Below are positions 17,640-25,715 of a stretch of 64,000 bases of DNA, piece by piece. The position numbers and the translations under genes were made by a program. This DNA is from JAGRMG01 sp047975215 (GTDB lineage Bacteria > Pseudomonadota > Alphaproteobacteria > Rhodobacterales > Rhodobacteraceae): assembly GCA_047975215.1 (NCBI GenBank), contig JBKEDD010000107.1, positions 10,660 to 74,659 of the forward strand, in the 5' to 3' direction. The notes under the pieces were generated by a model. The model did not search any database and was not told where the DNA came from. It saw only the letters and a program-made list of their open reading frames with translations. How positions within the stretch are numbered: the first letter of the stretch is position 1; the number at the start of each line of letters is the position of its first letter.

Positions 17640-18650
17640 ATGATCAAGCGCCTGATATCCGCATTCCTTTGCATCTGCCCGGCCATGACGGCGGCAGAGC
17701 CGGATCCGGGTGAAATCGTCGCCGCGCACGTCCTGCCCGGGTATGAGGCGCTGGCCGCCGAATCGGCGCGGCTCGACGCCGCCGCTTCGGCCGATTGCCG
17801 GCCCGGGGGCGACGCGCTGCAGGCTGCCTATCGCGATGCGTTCGATGCCTGGATGCGCGTCAGTCACCTGCGCTTTGGCCCGTCCGAAAGGAACGATCGC
17901 GCCTTCGCGCTGGCCTTCTGGCCCGATGATCGCGGCAGCACGCCGAAAACCCTGCACAGGCTGGTGCAGGGGCGCGACCCGGCAATCGCCGACGCCGCAG
18001 CATATGCCGCCGTGTCGGTTGCCGCGCGCGGCTTTTATGCGCTGGAATTCCTGCTGTTCGATCCGGGCTTTGCAGATCCGGCCGATGCCGACTATGTCTG
18101 CCAGTTGATCCGCGCCGTGAGCGCGGACATTGCCGCCAATGCCGCCGCCATCCTGACCGACTGGCGCGACGAGTATGCCGGCCTTTTCGCCGGAGCCGGC
18201 GGGAACGAAACCTACCGCAGCCGCGAGGAAGCGATTCAGGAGCTTTACAAGGCCCTGACCGGCGGTCTGCAATTCACCGCCGAGACAAGGCTCGGCCGCC
18301 CGCTGGGCACGTTCGAGCGGCCGCGCCCGGCCCGGGCCGAGGCGCGGCGGTCGGGCCGGTCGCTGCGCCATGTCGTCCTGTCGCTTGAGGCGACGCGCGA
18401 ACTGGCACTGGCCCTGGCGGAAAAGGGTACCGGCACCGCAGGAGAAATCGCCGGTGCTTTCGCAAATGCGCTGGAGCAGGCCGAACGGCTGGACGGTGAT
18501 CCGGTCTTTGCCGGCGTCGCCGAACCTCAGGGGCGCTTGCGCGTCGAGGTTCTGCAACAGCGCATCGACGCTGTGCGCGAAGCGGTCGGAACGACGCTGG
18601 GCGCCGAGCTTGGCGTCGCGCAGGGTTTCAACGCGCTGGATGGGGACTGA
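17640..18650 (+). CDS. Second imelysin-family protein, with altered GxHxxE motif
   Basis: A 336-residue exported protein (signal IKRLISAFLCICPAMTAAE) of the imelysin family, EfeO/IrpA type, located between DUF1111 and DUF1513 genes as in many proteobacterial iron clusters. It keeps the AFDAWMRVSHLRFGP and FWPDDRGS segments. At the signature position it reads GFYALEFLLFD: the usual His is Tyr. If His binds metal in this family, binding must differ here. The C-terminus VAQGFNALDGD is typical (GF-x-x-x-DGD). It overlaps neither neighbour but is spaced by 1 and 3 bases. Confidence 0.85.
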   Translation: MIKRLISAFLCICPAMTAAEPDPGEIVAAHVLPGYEALAAESARLDAAASADCRPGGDALQAAYRDAFDAWMRVSHLRFGPSERNDRAFALAFWPDDRGSTPKTLHRLVQGRDPAIADAAAYAAVSVAARGFYALEFLLFDPGFADPADADYVCQLIRAVSADIAANAAAILTDWRDEYAGLFAGAGGNETYRSREEAIQELYKALTGGLQFTAETRLGRPLGTFERPRPARAEARRSGRSLRHVVLSLEATRELALALAEKGTGTAGEIAGAFANALEQAERLDGDPVFAGVAEPQGRLRVEVLQQRIDAVREAVGTTLGAELGVAQGFNALDGD

Positions 18651-18653
18651 GCC

Positions 18654-19733
18654 ATGCTGTCACGCCGCGCATTCATCGGCACCGCCGCAGCCGCGGGAAC
18701 CATGGCCGGGACCGGCTGGGCGGCCTTGGGCGGGCCTGCCTACCTGTCCGCGGCGCGTTGGCCTGACGGGCGCTTTGCGCTGTGCGGGCTGGCCGATGAC
18801 GGAACGATATTGTTCGGCCTCGACCTGCCCGGGCGCGGACACGCCGCGGCGGCGCACCCCCGGCGTGCCCAGGCCGTCGCCTTTGCCCGCCGGCCGGGCG
18901 GTTTTGCCCTTGTGATCGACTGTGCCTCGGGTGCGGTGGTGCGCGAACTTGCAGCGCCGTCGGGGCGGCATTTCTACGGTCACGGCGCGTTCTCGGTCGA
19001 TGGCAGCCGGCTTTACACGACAGAAAACGATTTCGACGCGGCGCGCGGCGTCATCGGCGTCTGGGACGCGGAGGGCGGCTATGGCCGGGTCGGCGAGTTC
19101 GCATCGGGCGGTGTCGGACCGCACGAAATCCTGCGCCTTCCGGCAAGCGACGTGCTCGCCGTCGCCAATGGCGGCATCGAGACCCACCCCGACGCCGGGC
19201 GCGCCAAGCTGAACCTGCCGTTCATGCGGCCCAACCTGGCCTATCTCGACCCCGAGGGCGAGACGCTGGAGATCGTCGAACATCCGGACGCGTGGCGCCG
19301 CAATTCGATCCGCCACCTTGCCGCCAGCGCCGACGGCCGTATCGCCGCGGCGTTCCAGTGGCAGGGCGAAGCGGCCGACACGCCGCCGCTTCTGGCCCTG
19401 CACGAGCGGGGGGGCCAGTTCCGCTATCTTTCCGCTGGCGAAGGCGAGGAACGCCGGATGCAGGGCTATGCCGGCAGCACCGCCTTCAGCGACGACGGCG
19501 CCCTGGTTGCCTTTACGGCACCGCGCGGCGGGGCCTTGCAGGTCTTTGACGCCACCAGCGGCGCGCATCGGGCCACGCTGCCGATGACCGATGTCTGCGG
19601 TATCGCCGCCGCGGCGGGCGGGTTCGCCGTGACCTCGGGCGGTGGCGCCGTGGCCTGGGCCGGACGGGACGGGCTGCATCGGCTTGCGCTGGACAGGATC
19701 GCCTGGGACAACCACCTGGTGAGGATCGGATGA
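18654..19733 (+). CDS. DUF1513 family protein, predicted beta-propeller, Tat-exported
   Basis: A 359-residue protein with a twin-arginine leader (SRRAFIGTAAAAGTMAG). Repeated segments such as GHGAFSVDGSRLYTTEN, GVGPHEILRL and YAGSTAFSDDGALVAFT are those of DUF1513, a seven-bladed propeller family found in iron-uptake clusters with imelysin and DUF1111 genes. Tat export suggests folding in the cytoplasm, possibly with a cofactor. The biochemical role is unknown. It is the last gene of the iron operon. Confidence 0.85.
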   Translation: MLSRRAFIGTAAAAGTMAGTGWAALGGPAYLSAARWPDGRFALCGLADDGTILFGLDLPGRGHAAAAHPRRAQAVAFARRPGGFALVIDCASGAVVRELAAPSGRHFYGHGAFSVDGSRLYTTENDFDAARGVIGVWDAEGGYGRVGEFASGGVGPHEILRLPASDVLAVANGGIETHPDAGRAKLNLPFMRPNLAYLDPEGETLEIVEHPDAWRRNSIRHLAASADGRIAAAFQWQGEAADTPPLLALHERGGQFRYLSAGEGEERRMQGYAGSTAFSDDGALVAFTAPRGGALQVFDATSGAHRATLPMTDVCGIAAAAGGFAVTSGGGAVAWAGRDGLHRLALDRIAWDNHLVRIG

Positions 19734-19774
19734 GCATGGCCGGTCGCGTCTTGACGGTCTCATTTCCGAGTGAT

Positions 19775-19788
19775 TTGATCGGAATCAA
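19775..19788 (+). promoter_or_regulatory. Perfect FNR-type operator, class II spacing
   Basis: TTGATCGGAATCAA matches the FNR/FnrL/Dnr consensus TTGAT-N4-ATCAA exactly. A -10-like TAGGCG lies at 19811-19816, which would place the start of transcription near 19823 and the box centre at about -41.5, the class II activator position. It controls the multihaem/cupredoxin genes that start at 19900. Confidence 0.8.
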
Positions 19789-19899
19789 ACCCTGTCGCCG
19801 ATCGCCATGCTAGGCGTCGGGGCGGAAACGGCACCCGCGAGCGGGTTTCGGCACTCAGGGCGCCGCGCCGTCAGAGACCCAAGGCCATAAGTTCGTCAC

Positions 19900-22800
19900 A
19901 TGACGCAGGAAGTTACCGACACGTTTCGCGCCCCGCGGCAGGGCATTGGGGCTGCCCTTTGGAAATGGGCCGCGTACCGGTCGAAAGCGGCTGAACTGAC
20001 GATCTACCTGCTGGCGATCAGCGGCCTGGCGCTATGGGAAGGGTTCGGCCTTGCCTGGCAGTTTCAGCGGACCACGCTGACCTTTCATCTGCTGTTGTCG
20101 CTGCTGGTGTTCCCGGTCCTTGTGGTACCGTTCTGGCTGGTGCATCGCGGCATCCTGAAACGGTCGGACAAGCCCTTGCTGCGACAGACCGGCCGCGCCA
20201 TAGAATACGGCCTGATCCTGCTGGTGATAAGCGGGCTGTATCTCACGCTGTTTGGCAACCGCGGCGACGCGGGCGGGCGTATCGCCTACTGGGCTCATCT
20301 GCTGCCGGCTGTTCCGCTGGCGGTGCTGGTGGTGCGTCACGCATTGCGATGGTCGATGCTCAGACGTCTGAAATGGCTGTTCGCCCTGGCCCTGGCGCTG
20401 AGCGCGCTGGCCGGAGCGGCGCTGGCGGCGACCGCAAGCGGTTCGCTGGTCGCGGACGAGCGTGGGAGCACGCTGTTCAGCGCCAATTTCGATGCCGGAA
20501 GCCTGTCGTGGATCGACCGCGAAACCGGCGCGCGGCTCGGAGAGGTGCGGACCGGCGGCGATCTGCGGCGCCTGGCACTGGGCGAGGGGGCAACCGTTGC
20601 CGCGACCGACTACAGCGGCGGGCGGGTGGTGTTCGTCGACTGGCGCGAAGGCGAAATTACCGCCGCGATCGACGTGGGCCGCCGCCCGTTCGGGATCGTC
20701 CACGACGCGGCCAACGGCCTGTTCTGGGTGACGTTGTTCGAGGATCATCAGGTGCTGGCCGTTCACCCCGAACGCGGCGTGCTTTTCCGCGTCGAGACCG
20801 ATGAAACCCCTCGCGGGCTGGCGCTTTTGTCCGACGGGCGGCTGCTGGTGAGCCATGCAATGATCGGCAAGGTGTCGGTGTTCGATACCCGCGCCCTGCC
20901 GCCGCGACACCTGAAAACCATCGCCCTGCACGAGACGCAGGAGGCGGACGAGTTCGTCTCGCAGGGCGTGCCGCGGCTGCTGGACGATATCGCCGTCAGC
21001 CCCGACGAGACCGAAGCCTGGCTACCGCATGTTCTGTGGAATTTCGACCATCTGTTCCAGTTCCAGTCGACGATCTTTCCGTCCCTGTCGGTGCTGTCGC
21101 TGACGCCGGGGGCCGAACGCGAACTGCCTGCCCGGCGCAAACACCTGTTCCGTCAGATCGACCTGAAGGATCCGGTGCAGAAACGCTTTGACGGCTCGGC
21201 CAAGACCATCATCGTGTCGAACCCGCATGACGCGGCCTTTTCGCCGGATGGCGGGCGCGTGTTTGTCACCCTTGCCGGCAGCGAGGATCTGCTGGTGTTC
21301 GACCTTGCCGTGCGCGACCCGATCGCGGCGGCGGAACCGGCCGACGGCGTTGCGCGAACCGATGCCGTGGCCAGCCAGATCCTGCGCCACCTTCCGGGCG
21401 CCAACCCGCGCGGGCTGGTCGCCGACGGCGGCGAACTGTTCGTCCAGAACGCGATGAGCCTCGACATGACCCGGCTGGTGGGGGATGGCGCCTCCGTGCG
21501 CGTGGCCGATCCGGTCTTTGCCCGGCTGGTCGAGGCCGACCCGGTCGCGCCCTCACTGCGCGCCGGCACGCGGCTGTTTCATTCGGGCAATATCGACCGC
21601 GACCCGGACCATCCGATGACCGGCGACTACTGGATGAGTTGCCAGTCTTGCCATGTCGACGGGTTCAACTTCACCAACGGTTATCTCTACGAGGATACGC
21701 GGATCGACAAGTACCGCTATGCCCGTGTCGGGCATGGCAACCTGTCGGCGATGATCGCCGGCGACTTCGTCGGCGACTATGTCCGCATCGTACAGGACAC
21801 CCAGGGCGGCATGGGTCATGACGGCGAAGGTACGGCCGAGCTTGTCGACCCCGCCGATCCCCCCGCCGAGGTGGCCGCAATGATGGCGGAACTGCACGAA
21901 TACGTCACCGCCAGGGGCAACCTTCCGCTGGTCTCCAACTGGCTTCGGCTCGACGACGACCGCGGCACCGTGCACGAAAGCGAATGGACGAATTCGGCCG
22001 TCTGCGCGGAATGTCATTCCGACATGTTCGAGCAATGGGCGGACAGCCTGCACCGGCTGATGGGCGACTCGAACCCGTATTACAAGGTCGTCGAGGATGT
22101 CGCCGCCGAAGCCGAGGGCGAGGCGTTCCGCGCCTGGTGCATGGGCTGCCACCATCCGCAGGGGCTGTTGTCGGGGCTGCGTGCGACCTCGGATGCCGGC
22201 CACATGTTCGAACAGGGTGGCACTTCGCTGTTTGCCGCGATGGAGCGTGGTGAGCCCGACCTTGACGAAGGCACCGGCTGCCTGTTCTGCCACCGCATAA
22301 CGCGCCTGGAAAGCGCCCGCAGCCGCACCGCCGGCGCGAACGCCAGTTTCACCGTCAACATCAAGGATCGCGAAACCTATGTGTTCGAGGATGCCAAGGC
22401 GGAGATCCTCAACTGGCTGGGCGGCCATTCGATCAACGCCAAGCCCGGGGTTCACGCCGAATCCTACAGCCAGGAATTCTACTCCGATTCGCGCCTGTGC
22501 AGCACCTGCCACAACGAATTCGCCCCCGGCAGCGGCGCGGTGATCGTCGATACCTATGGTGAATGGGAAGCCTCGCCCTTCAACGCTCCGGGCGATCCCG
22601 CCCGCCACCGGACCTGCATCGACTGCCACATGCATGGCGATATCGGACGCATCGGGCAGGACGTGCCCGGCATCTCGACCGATGGCGGCCGCATCAAGGC
22701 CAATGTCGTCACCCACCAGTTCACCGGCGCTAACTACCATCTGGTCGGGTTGCGCAACGCGGGCCTGAAACGGATGAGCATCGAACTGTTGCGCACCGCG

Positions 22801-23295
22801 GCCGAGCTTGACATCGCGCTTGCACCCGATGGCGGGCTAAACGTCCGGGTCCGCAATGTCGGTGCCGGACACGCCTTGCCCACCGGGGTTGCTGATTTCC
22901 GCCAGGTCTGGCTCGATGTGACCGTTCGCGATGCCGAAGGCCGGATCGTGCTGGAAAGCGGCAAGATCGACGCGTCCGGCACCGTCGATCCGCAGGCGCG
23001 GTTCTTTCGCAAGGTGTTCGGCGACAAGCGCGGCAAGCCGGTTGGCCTGGCCTTCTGGCGCTACGAGAAGATGCTCGAGGACACCAAGATCCCCGCTGGC
23101 GGCCATCGCGACGAGGTGTTCGAACTGCCGGCCGGGATCGCCTTTCCTCTGACCGCCGACGTGCGGCTGATGTTCCGGACCTACCCGCAAGCCGTCACCG
23201 ATGCCGTGCGCGCGCAGTACCCGGATCTGACCGACCCCGAAGCCGTGCAGATCGCGCAGGCCCGGGCCATTCTTGAACAGGTCGCGCAACAATGA
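19900..23295 (+). CDS. Membrane-anchored beta-propeller/hexahaem cytochrome c fusion
   Basis: A 1131-residue protein. Residues 30-180 contain about five membrane helices; His63/His82 and His133/His147 lie on two of them, the pattern of a di-haem cytochrome b (inference). Residues about 180-570 carry YVTN-like propeller repeats (GSTLFSANFDAGS, RRPFGIVHDAANGLFWVT, NPHDAAFSPDGGRVFVTLAGS). Six c-type haem motifs follow: CQSCH (581), CAECH (702), CMGCH (747), CLFCH (794), CSTCH (867) and CIDCH (906); the last five resemble the cytochrome c554-like multihaem fold. The final 200 residues look like a beta domain (VRNVGAGHALPTG). It probably moves electrons between quinone and a periplasmic partner such as the cupredoxin downstream. 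Substrate unknown. An FNR-type box precedes it. Confidence 0.75.
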   Translation: MTQEVTDTFRAPRQGIGAALWKWAAYRSKAAELTIYLLAISGLALWEGFGLAWQFQRTTLTFHLLLSLLVFPVLVVPFWLVHRGILKRSDKPLLRQTGRAIEYGLILLVISGLYLTLFGNRGDAGGRIAYWAHLLPAVPLAVLVVRHALRWSMLRRLKWLFALALALSALAGAALAATASGSLVADERGSTLFSANFDAGSLSWIDRETGARLGEVRTGGDLRRLALGEGATVAATDYSGGRVVFVDWREGEITAAIDVGRRPFGIVHDAANGLFWVTLFEDHQVLAVHPERGVLFRVETDETPRGLALLSDGRLLVSHAMIGKVSVFDTRALPPRHLKTIALHETQEADEFVSQGVPRLLDDIAVSPDETEAWLPHVLWNFDHLFQFQSTIFPSLSVLSLTPGAERELPARRKHLFRQIDLKDPVQKRFDGSAKTIIVSNPHDAAFSPDGGRVFVTLAGSEDLLVFDLAVRDPIAAAEPADGVARTDAVASQILRHLPGANPRGLVADGGELFVQNAMSLDMTRLVGDGASVRVADPVFARLVEADPVAPSLRAGTRLFHSGNIDRDPDHPMTGDYWMSCQSCHVDGFNFTNGYLYEDTRIDKYRYARVGHGNLSAMIAGDFVGDYVRIVQDTQGGMGHDGEGTAELVDPADPPAEVAAMMAELHEYVTARGNLPLVSNWLRLDDDRGTVHESEWTNSAVCAECHSDMFEQWADSLHRLMGDSNPYYKVVEDVAAEAEGEAFRAWCMGCHHPQGLLSGLRATSDAGHMFEQGGTSLFAAMERGEPDLDEGTGCLFCHRITRLESARSRTAGANASFTVNIKDRETYVFEDAKAEILNWLGGHSINAKPGVHAESYSQEFYSDSRLCSTCHNEFAPGSGAVIVDTYGEWEASPFNAPGDPARHRTCIDCHMHGDIGRIGQDVPGISTDGGRIKANVVTHQFTGANYHLVGLRNAGLKRMSIELLRTAAELDIALAPDGGLNVRVRNVGAGHALPTGVADFRQVWLDVTVRDAEGRIVLESGKIDASGTVDPQARFFRKVFGDKRGKPVGLAFWRYEKMLEDTKIPAGGHRDEVFELPAGIAFPLTADVRLMFRTYPQAVTDAVRAQYPDLTDPEAVQIAQARAILEQVAQQ

Positions 23296-23321
23296 TCGCG
23301 ACGCAGAAGCGGAGAACGCCA

Positions 23322-23807
23322 ATGACCCTGAAACCCATCGCGGCGGCGCTGGCGCTGAGCCTCGCCGGCCTGCTGCCCGCCGCCGGCGCGGCCCGGGCCG
23401 AGACCTTCGAGATCGACCAGGTGATCGACCTCACCGCACTGACCCCCGAAGAGGTCTACCGTTTCGTGCCCGACTACCTGTGGATCGAACCCGGCGACAC
23501 GATCGAATTCCTGAACTCGACCGGCAACCACACCGTGACGGCGATCGAGGGCATGTGGCCCGAAGGTGCGGAAGCGGTCAATATCGAGCATCAGCCGCGC
23601 GCGACAGTGACCTTCGAGCGGCCCGGCATTTACGGTTTCCGCTGCAAGGTTCATGGCCGGCACGGAATGTATGCGCTGATCGTGGTCGGGACGCCCGAGC
23701 CAAATATCGACCGGATCGATTATACCGGGGTTAGCGAACTGGGCCGCGAGGTGTTCGGCAGGCTGTTCGAGAAGATGCGGCAGGACATGACGGCCCGGGG
23801 CGACTGA
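23322..23807 (+). CDS. Periplasmic cupredoxin (pseudoazurin-like)
   Basis: A 161-residue blue-copper protein with a signal peptide (ALALSLAGLLPAAGAARAE). Copper ligands are visible: His in STGNHTVTAIEG, then Cys, His and Met in FRCKVHGRHGMYALIVVG, the order His...Cys-x3-His-x2/3-Met of pseudoazurin/plastocyanin-like proteins. It is the likely electron partner of the multihaem protein upstream. I chose ATG 23322, 8 bases after CGGAG; an ATG at 23292 overlapping the upstream stop would add ten residues before the signal peptide. The last 40 residues (IDRIDYTGVSELGREVFG) form an extra helical tail. Confidence 0.85.
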   Translation: MTLKPIAAALALSLAGLLPAAGAARAETFEIDQVIDLTALTPEEVYRFVPDYLWIEPGDTIEFLNSTGNHTVTAIEGMWPEGAEAVNIEHQPRATVTFERPGIYGFRCKVHGRHGMYALIVVGTPEPNIDRIDYTGVSELGREVFGRLFEKMRQDMTARGD

Positions 23808-23943
23808 CGGCCATCGCCAGGGCTGCCGCCCGCGCCCCGCATCCTGGTGAAGCCTGAGGCGAACGCCGGGTTTCGCGGGGCGCTGCCTTGGCAAACCCTT
23901 TGCTGAAACGGCGCCGTGATAGCCGTACCGGCTTTGCGACCGC

Positions 23944-24951
23944 TCAGCGGCCGAACCTTACCGGCAGCGAAAACGAAAAGACCGACCCCGCGAGTTCTTT
24001 CGGTGCCGAAGGAAAGCGCCCGGCGTTGCGGACCGCGGCCACCGCCGCCGCGTCCAGCCGCGCGTCCCCCGATGAGTTTCGGATCCCGACCCCGGCCAGG
24101 CGGCCGTTGCGATCGACCGATATTTTCAGCACCACCTGGCCCCTGGCGCGCGTGCCCGAGGGATAACGCTTGCGGCGCTCGACCTGGCTGCGGATCTTCG
24201 CACCCCAGACCGATACCAGTTTGGCTTTCTGTCCCTTGGACAATGTGCGCACCGCGGATTTTCCGCTGTTGCCTGCCTGGGCGGTGCCGCCGGCCCCGGC
24301 CGATTTCTGCGGCGCCGCACCGGCGCGGGCGGGTTGCGACCGTTCGGCCGGTTTCGCCTTCGTCTTCGGGGCAGGTTCCGGCGCGGGCCTCGGTTTGGGC
24401 GGCACCGGCGGTGGCGGCGTGTCCAGCTCGGCCCGGGGCGGTGCGGCGGTATCGGGCGAGGCCAGGGCAGGGGCCTTCAGTCGCCGGTTCGGGGCCTCGT
24501 CGCGGCGCACGGTGCTTCTCGGCAAGAGGTCGGGCCGTGTCGCCGGGGGCTGCATCTGCGTCACCGGCTCGATCTGTTTCGGTTGCGCTTCGGGGCGCGG
24601 GGCCGTTTCGGCGCGGGGCTCTTGCGGCACGTCCGGTTCAGGCGATGGCAATGCGGCGATGCGGATCCGTGCCTGGGGCGCGTCGTCCAGTTTCAGACCC
24701 GCCCCGAAAGACGCCTCCGTCTCGGGCGCCGCCTGCGGCTGCGGGATGGGATCGGCGGCCTGGGTTTCGGGCGGTCGGGTCCAGTCAGCCACCATGGTTT
24801 CGATCTGCGGCGTGGCGCCCGCCAACGTGACCATCGCATCGCCGCCGACACCGCCGGCCTCGGCGCCGTCGCTGGCCCAGTCCGCCATGAGAAGCACATG
24901 GACGGCGACGGCGAGCAGCGCGAAGCCCAGGATTTCCGCGCTCCGCCTCAT
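23944..24951 (-). CDS. tonB: TonB energy-transducing protein
   Basis: Couples the inner-membrane proton gradient to outer-membrane TonB-dependent receptors. The 335 residues have an N-terminal membrane anchor (LGFALLAVAVHVLLMADW), a long Pro/Ala/Glu/Lys-rich periplasmic spacer (PPPPVPPKPRPAPEPAPK), and a C-terminal TonB domain (QVERRKRYPSGTRARG, VVLKISVDRNGRL, DAAAVAAVRNAGRFPSAP). Its ATG overlaps the exbD stop. It ends the exbB-exbD-exbD-tonB operon beside the two receptors and probably serves the haem receptors. Confidence 0.92.
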   Translation of the reverse strand: MRRSAEILGFALLAVAVHVLLMADWASDGAEAGGVGGDAMVTLAGATPQIETMVADWTRPPETQAADPIPQPQAAPETEASFGAGLKLDDAPQARIRIAALPSPEPDVPQEPRAETAPRPEAQPKQIEPVTQMQPPATRPDLLPRSTVRRDEAPNRRLKAPALASPDTAAPPRAELDTPPPPVPPKPRPAPEPAPKTKAKPAERSQPARAGAAPQKSAGAGGTAQAGNSGKSAVRTLSKGQKAKLVSVWGAKIRSQVERRKRYPSGTRARGQVVLKISVDRNGRLAGVGIRNSSGDARLDAAAVAAVRNAGRFPSAPKELAGSVFSFSLPVRFGR

Positions 24952-25331
24952 CTCGGGCTGACCACCAGTTCGACACCGGGCAGACCGGCCGCGGCAAGTT
25001 CGCGCAGAAGCGCGGCGAGCCTTGCCGCCTCGACATCGCGGTCGGCGACCAGCAGCAGCGGTTCCGTGCCGGATCTGTGCACTAGCAGGGCCTGCAAGGC
25101 ATCCGCGCCTGTGACGTCCTCGAAATAGAGCAACCCGCCGGAGTCAAGGAACAGCTTGCCGAGGGCGTCTGATTGGGCGCCCGAGTCCGAATGCGGTGCC
25201 GTCACCTCGACCGGATCGGTGGGTGCGATCTGCGCGGTAAGCAGAAAGAACACCAGCAGCAGAAAAACCACGTTGATCATCGGGACGATGCTTTCCTGCG
25301 CCGGGCGCCGTGGGGAATCGTGAATTTCCAT
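24948..25331 (-). CDS. exbD: ExbD/TolR-family proton-channel subunit (second copy)
   Basis: The 127-residue protein has an N-terminal cytosolic stub, one transmembrane helix (VPMINVVFLLLVFFLLTAQ) and a periplasmic domain. The usual helix signature in ExbD is P-M-x-D with an essential Asp; here the motif is PMINVVFL, so the Asp is Asn. The tandem partner upstream has PMIDVVFL. This copy may therefore be the non-protonating partner of a mixed ExbD pair (inference). Its ATG lies 4 bases after the other exbD, and its stop overlaps tonB. Confidence 0.88.
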   Translation of the reverse strand: MEIHDSPRRPAQESIVPMINVVFLLLVFFLLTAQIAPTDPVEVTAPHSDSGAQSDALGKLFLDSGGLLYFEDVTGADALQALLVHRSGTEPLLLVADRDVEAARLAALLRELAAAGLPGVELVVSPR

Positions 25332-25334
25332 CGG

Positions 25335-25712
25335 CTATTCCACCAGTACCTGCGCCAGGTATCCCGCGCCGCGCAGAGTGTCGCTGACTTCGATGACGCG
25401 CTGAAGGCTGGCGCCGTCGCGGCCGCGCAGGATCACCGTATCGGATGGCGACCGCGTCAGTGCGGCCAGCGCCCCGGGCAAGGCCGCCTTGTCGATGGCC
25501 ATGCCGTTCAGCCGCACGCCGTCGGGCGCGATGTCGATCAGCCGGGGAGGGCCGTCATAGGCGCCGCCCGCCCCGGCCAACGGCAGGGGCAGAACCTGGT
25601 CGATACCGAAACGTGACGCCAGCATGAAGAACACAAGCAGCAGGAACACCACGTCGATCATCGGTGTCAGGCTGGGCCGGCGGGACTTGCGCGGCGTTGA
25701 CAGCGCGATCAT
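25335..25712 (-). CDS. exbD: ExbD/TolR-family proton-channel subunit (first copy)
   Basis: A 125-residue subunit of the ExbBD motor. The transmembrane helix SLTPMIDVVFLLLVFFMLAS carries the conserved Asp at the PMID position, required for proton passage in the family. The periplasmic part ends GAGYLAQVLVE. It lies between exbB and the second exbD with 3-base gaps, so all four genes should be one transcript. Two ExbD copies occur in several alphaproteobacterial TonB systems. Confidence 0.92.
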   Translation of the reverse strand: MIALSTPRKSRRPSLTPMIDVVFLLLVFFMLASRFGIDQVLPLPLAGAGGAYDGPPRLIDIAPDGVRLNGMAIDKAALPGALAALTRSPSDTVILRGRDGASLQRVIEVSDTLRGAGYLAQVLVE

Positions 25713-25715
25713 GGC

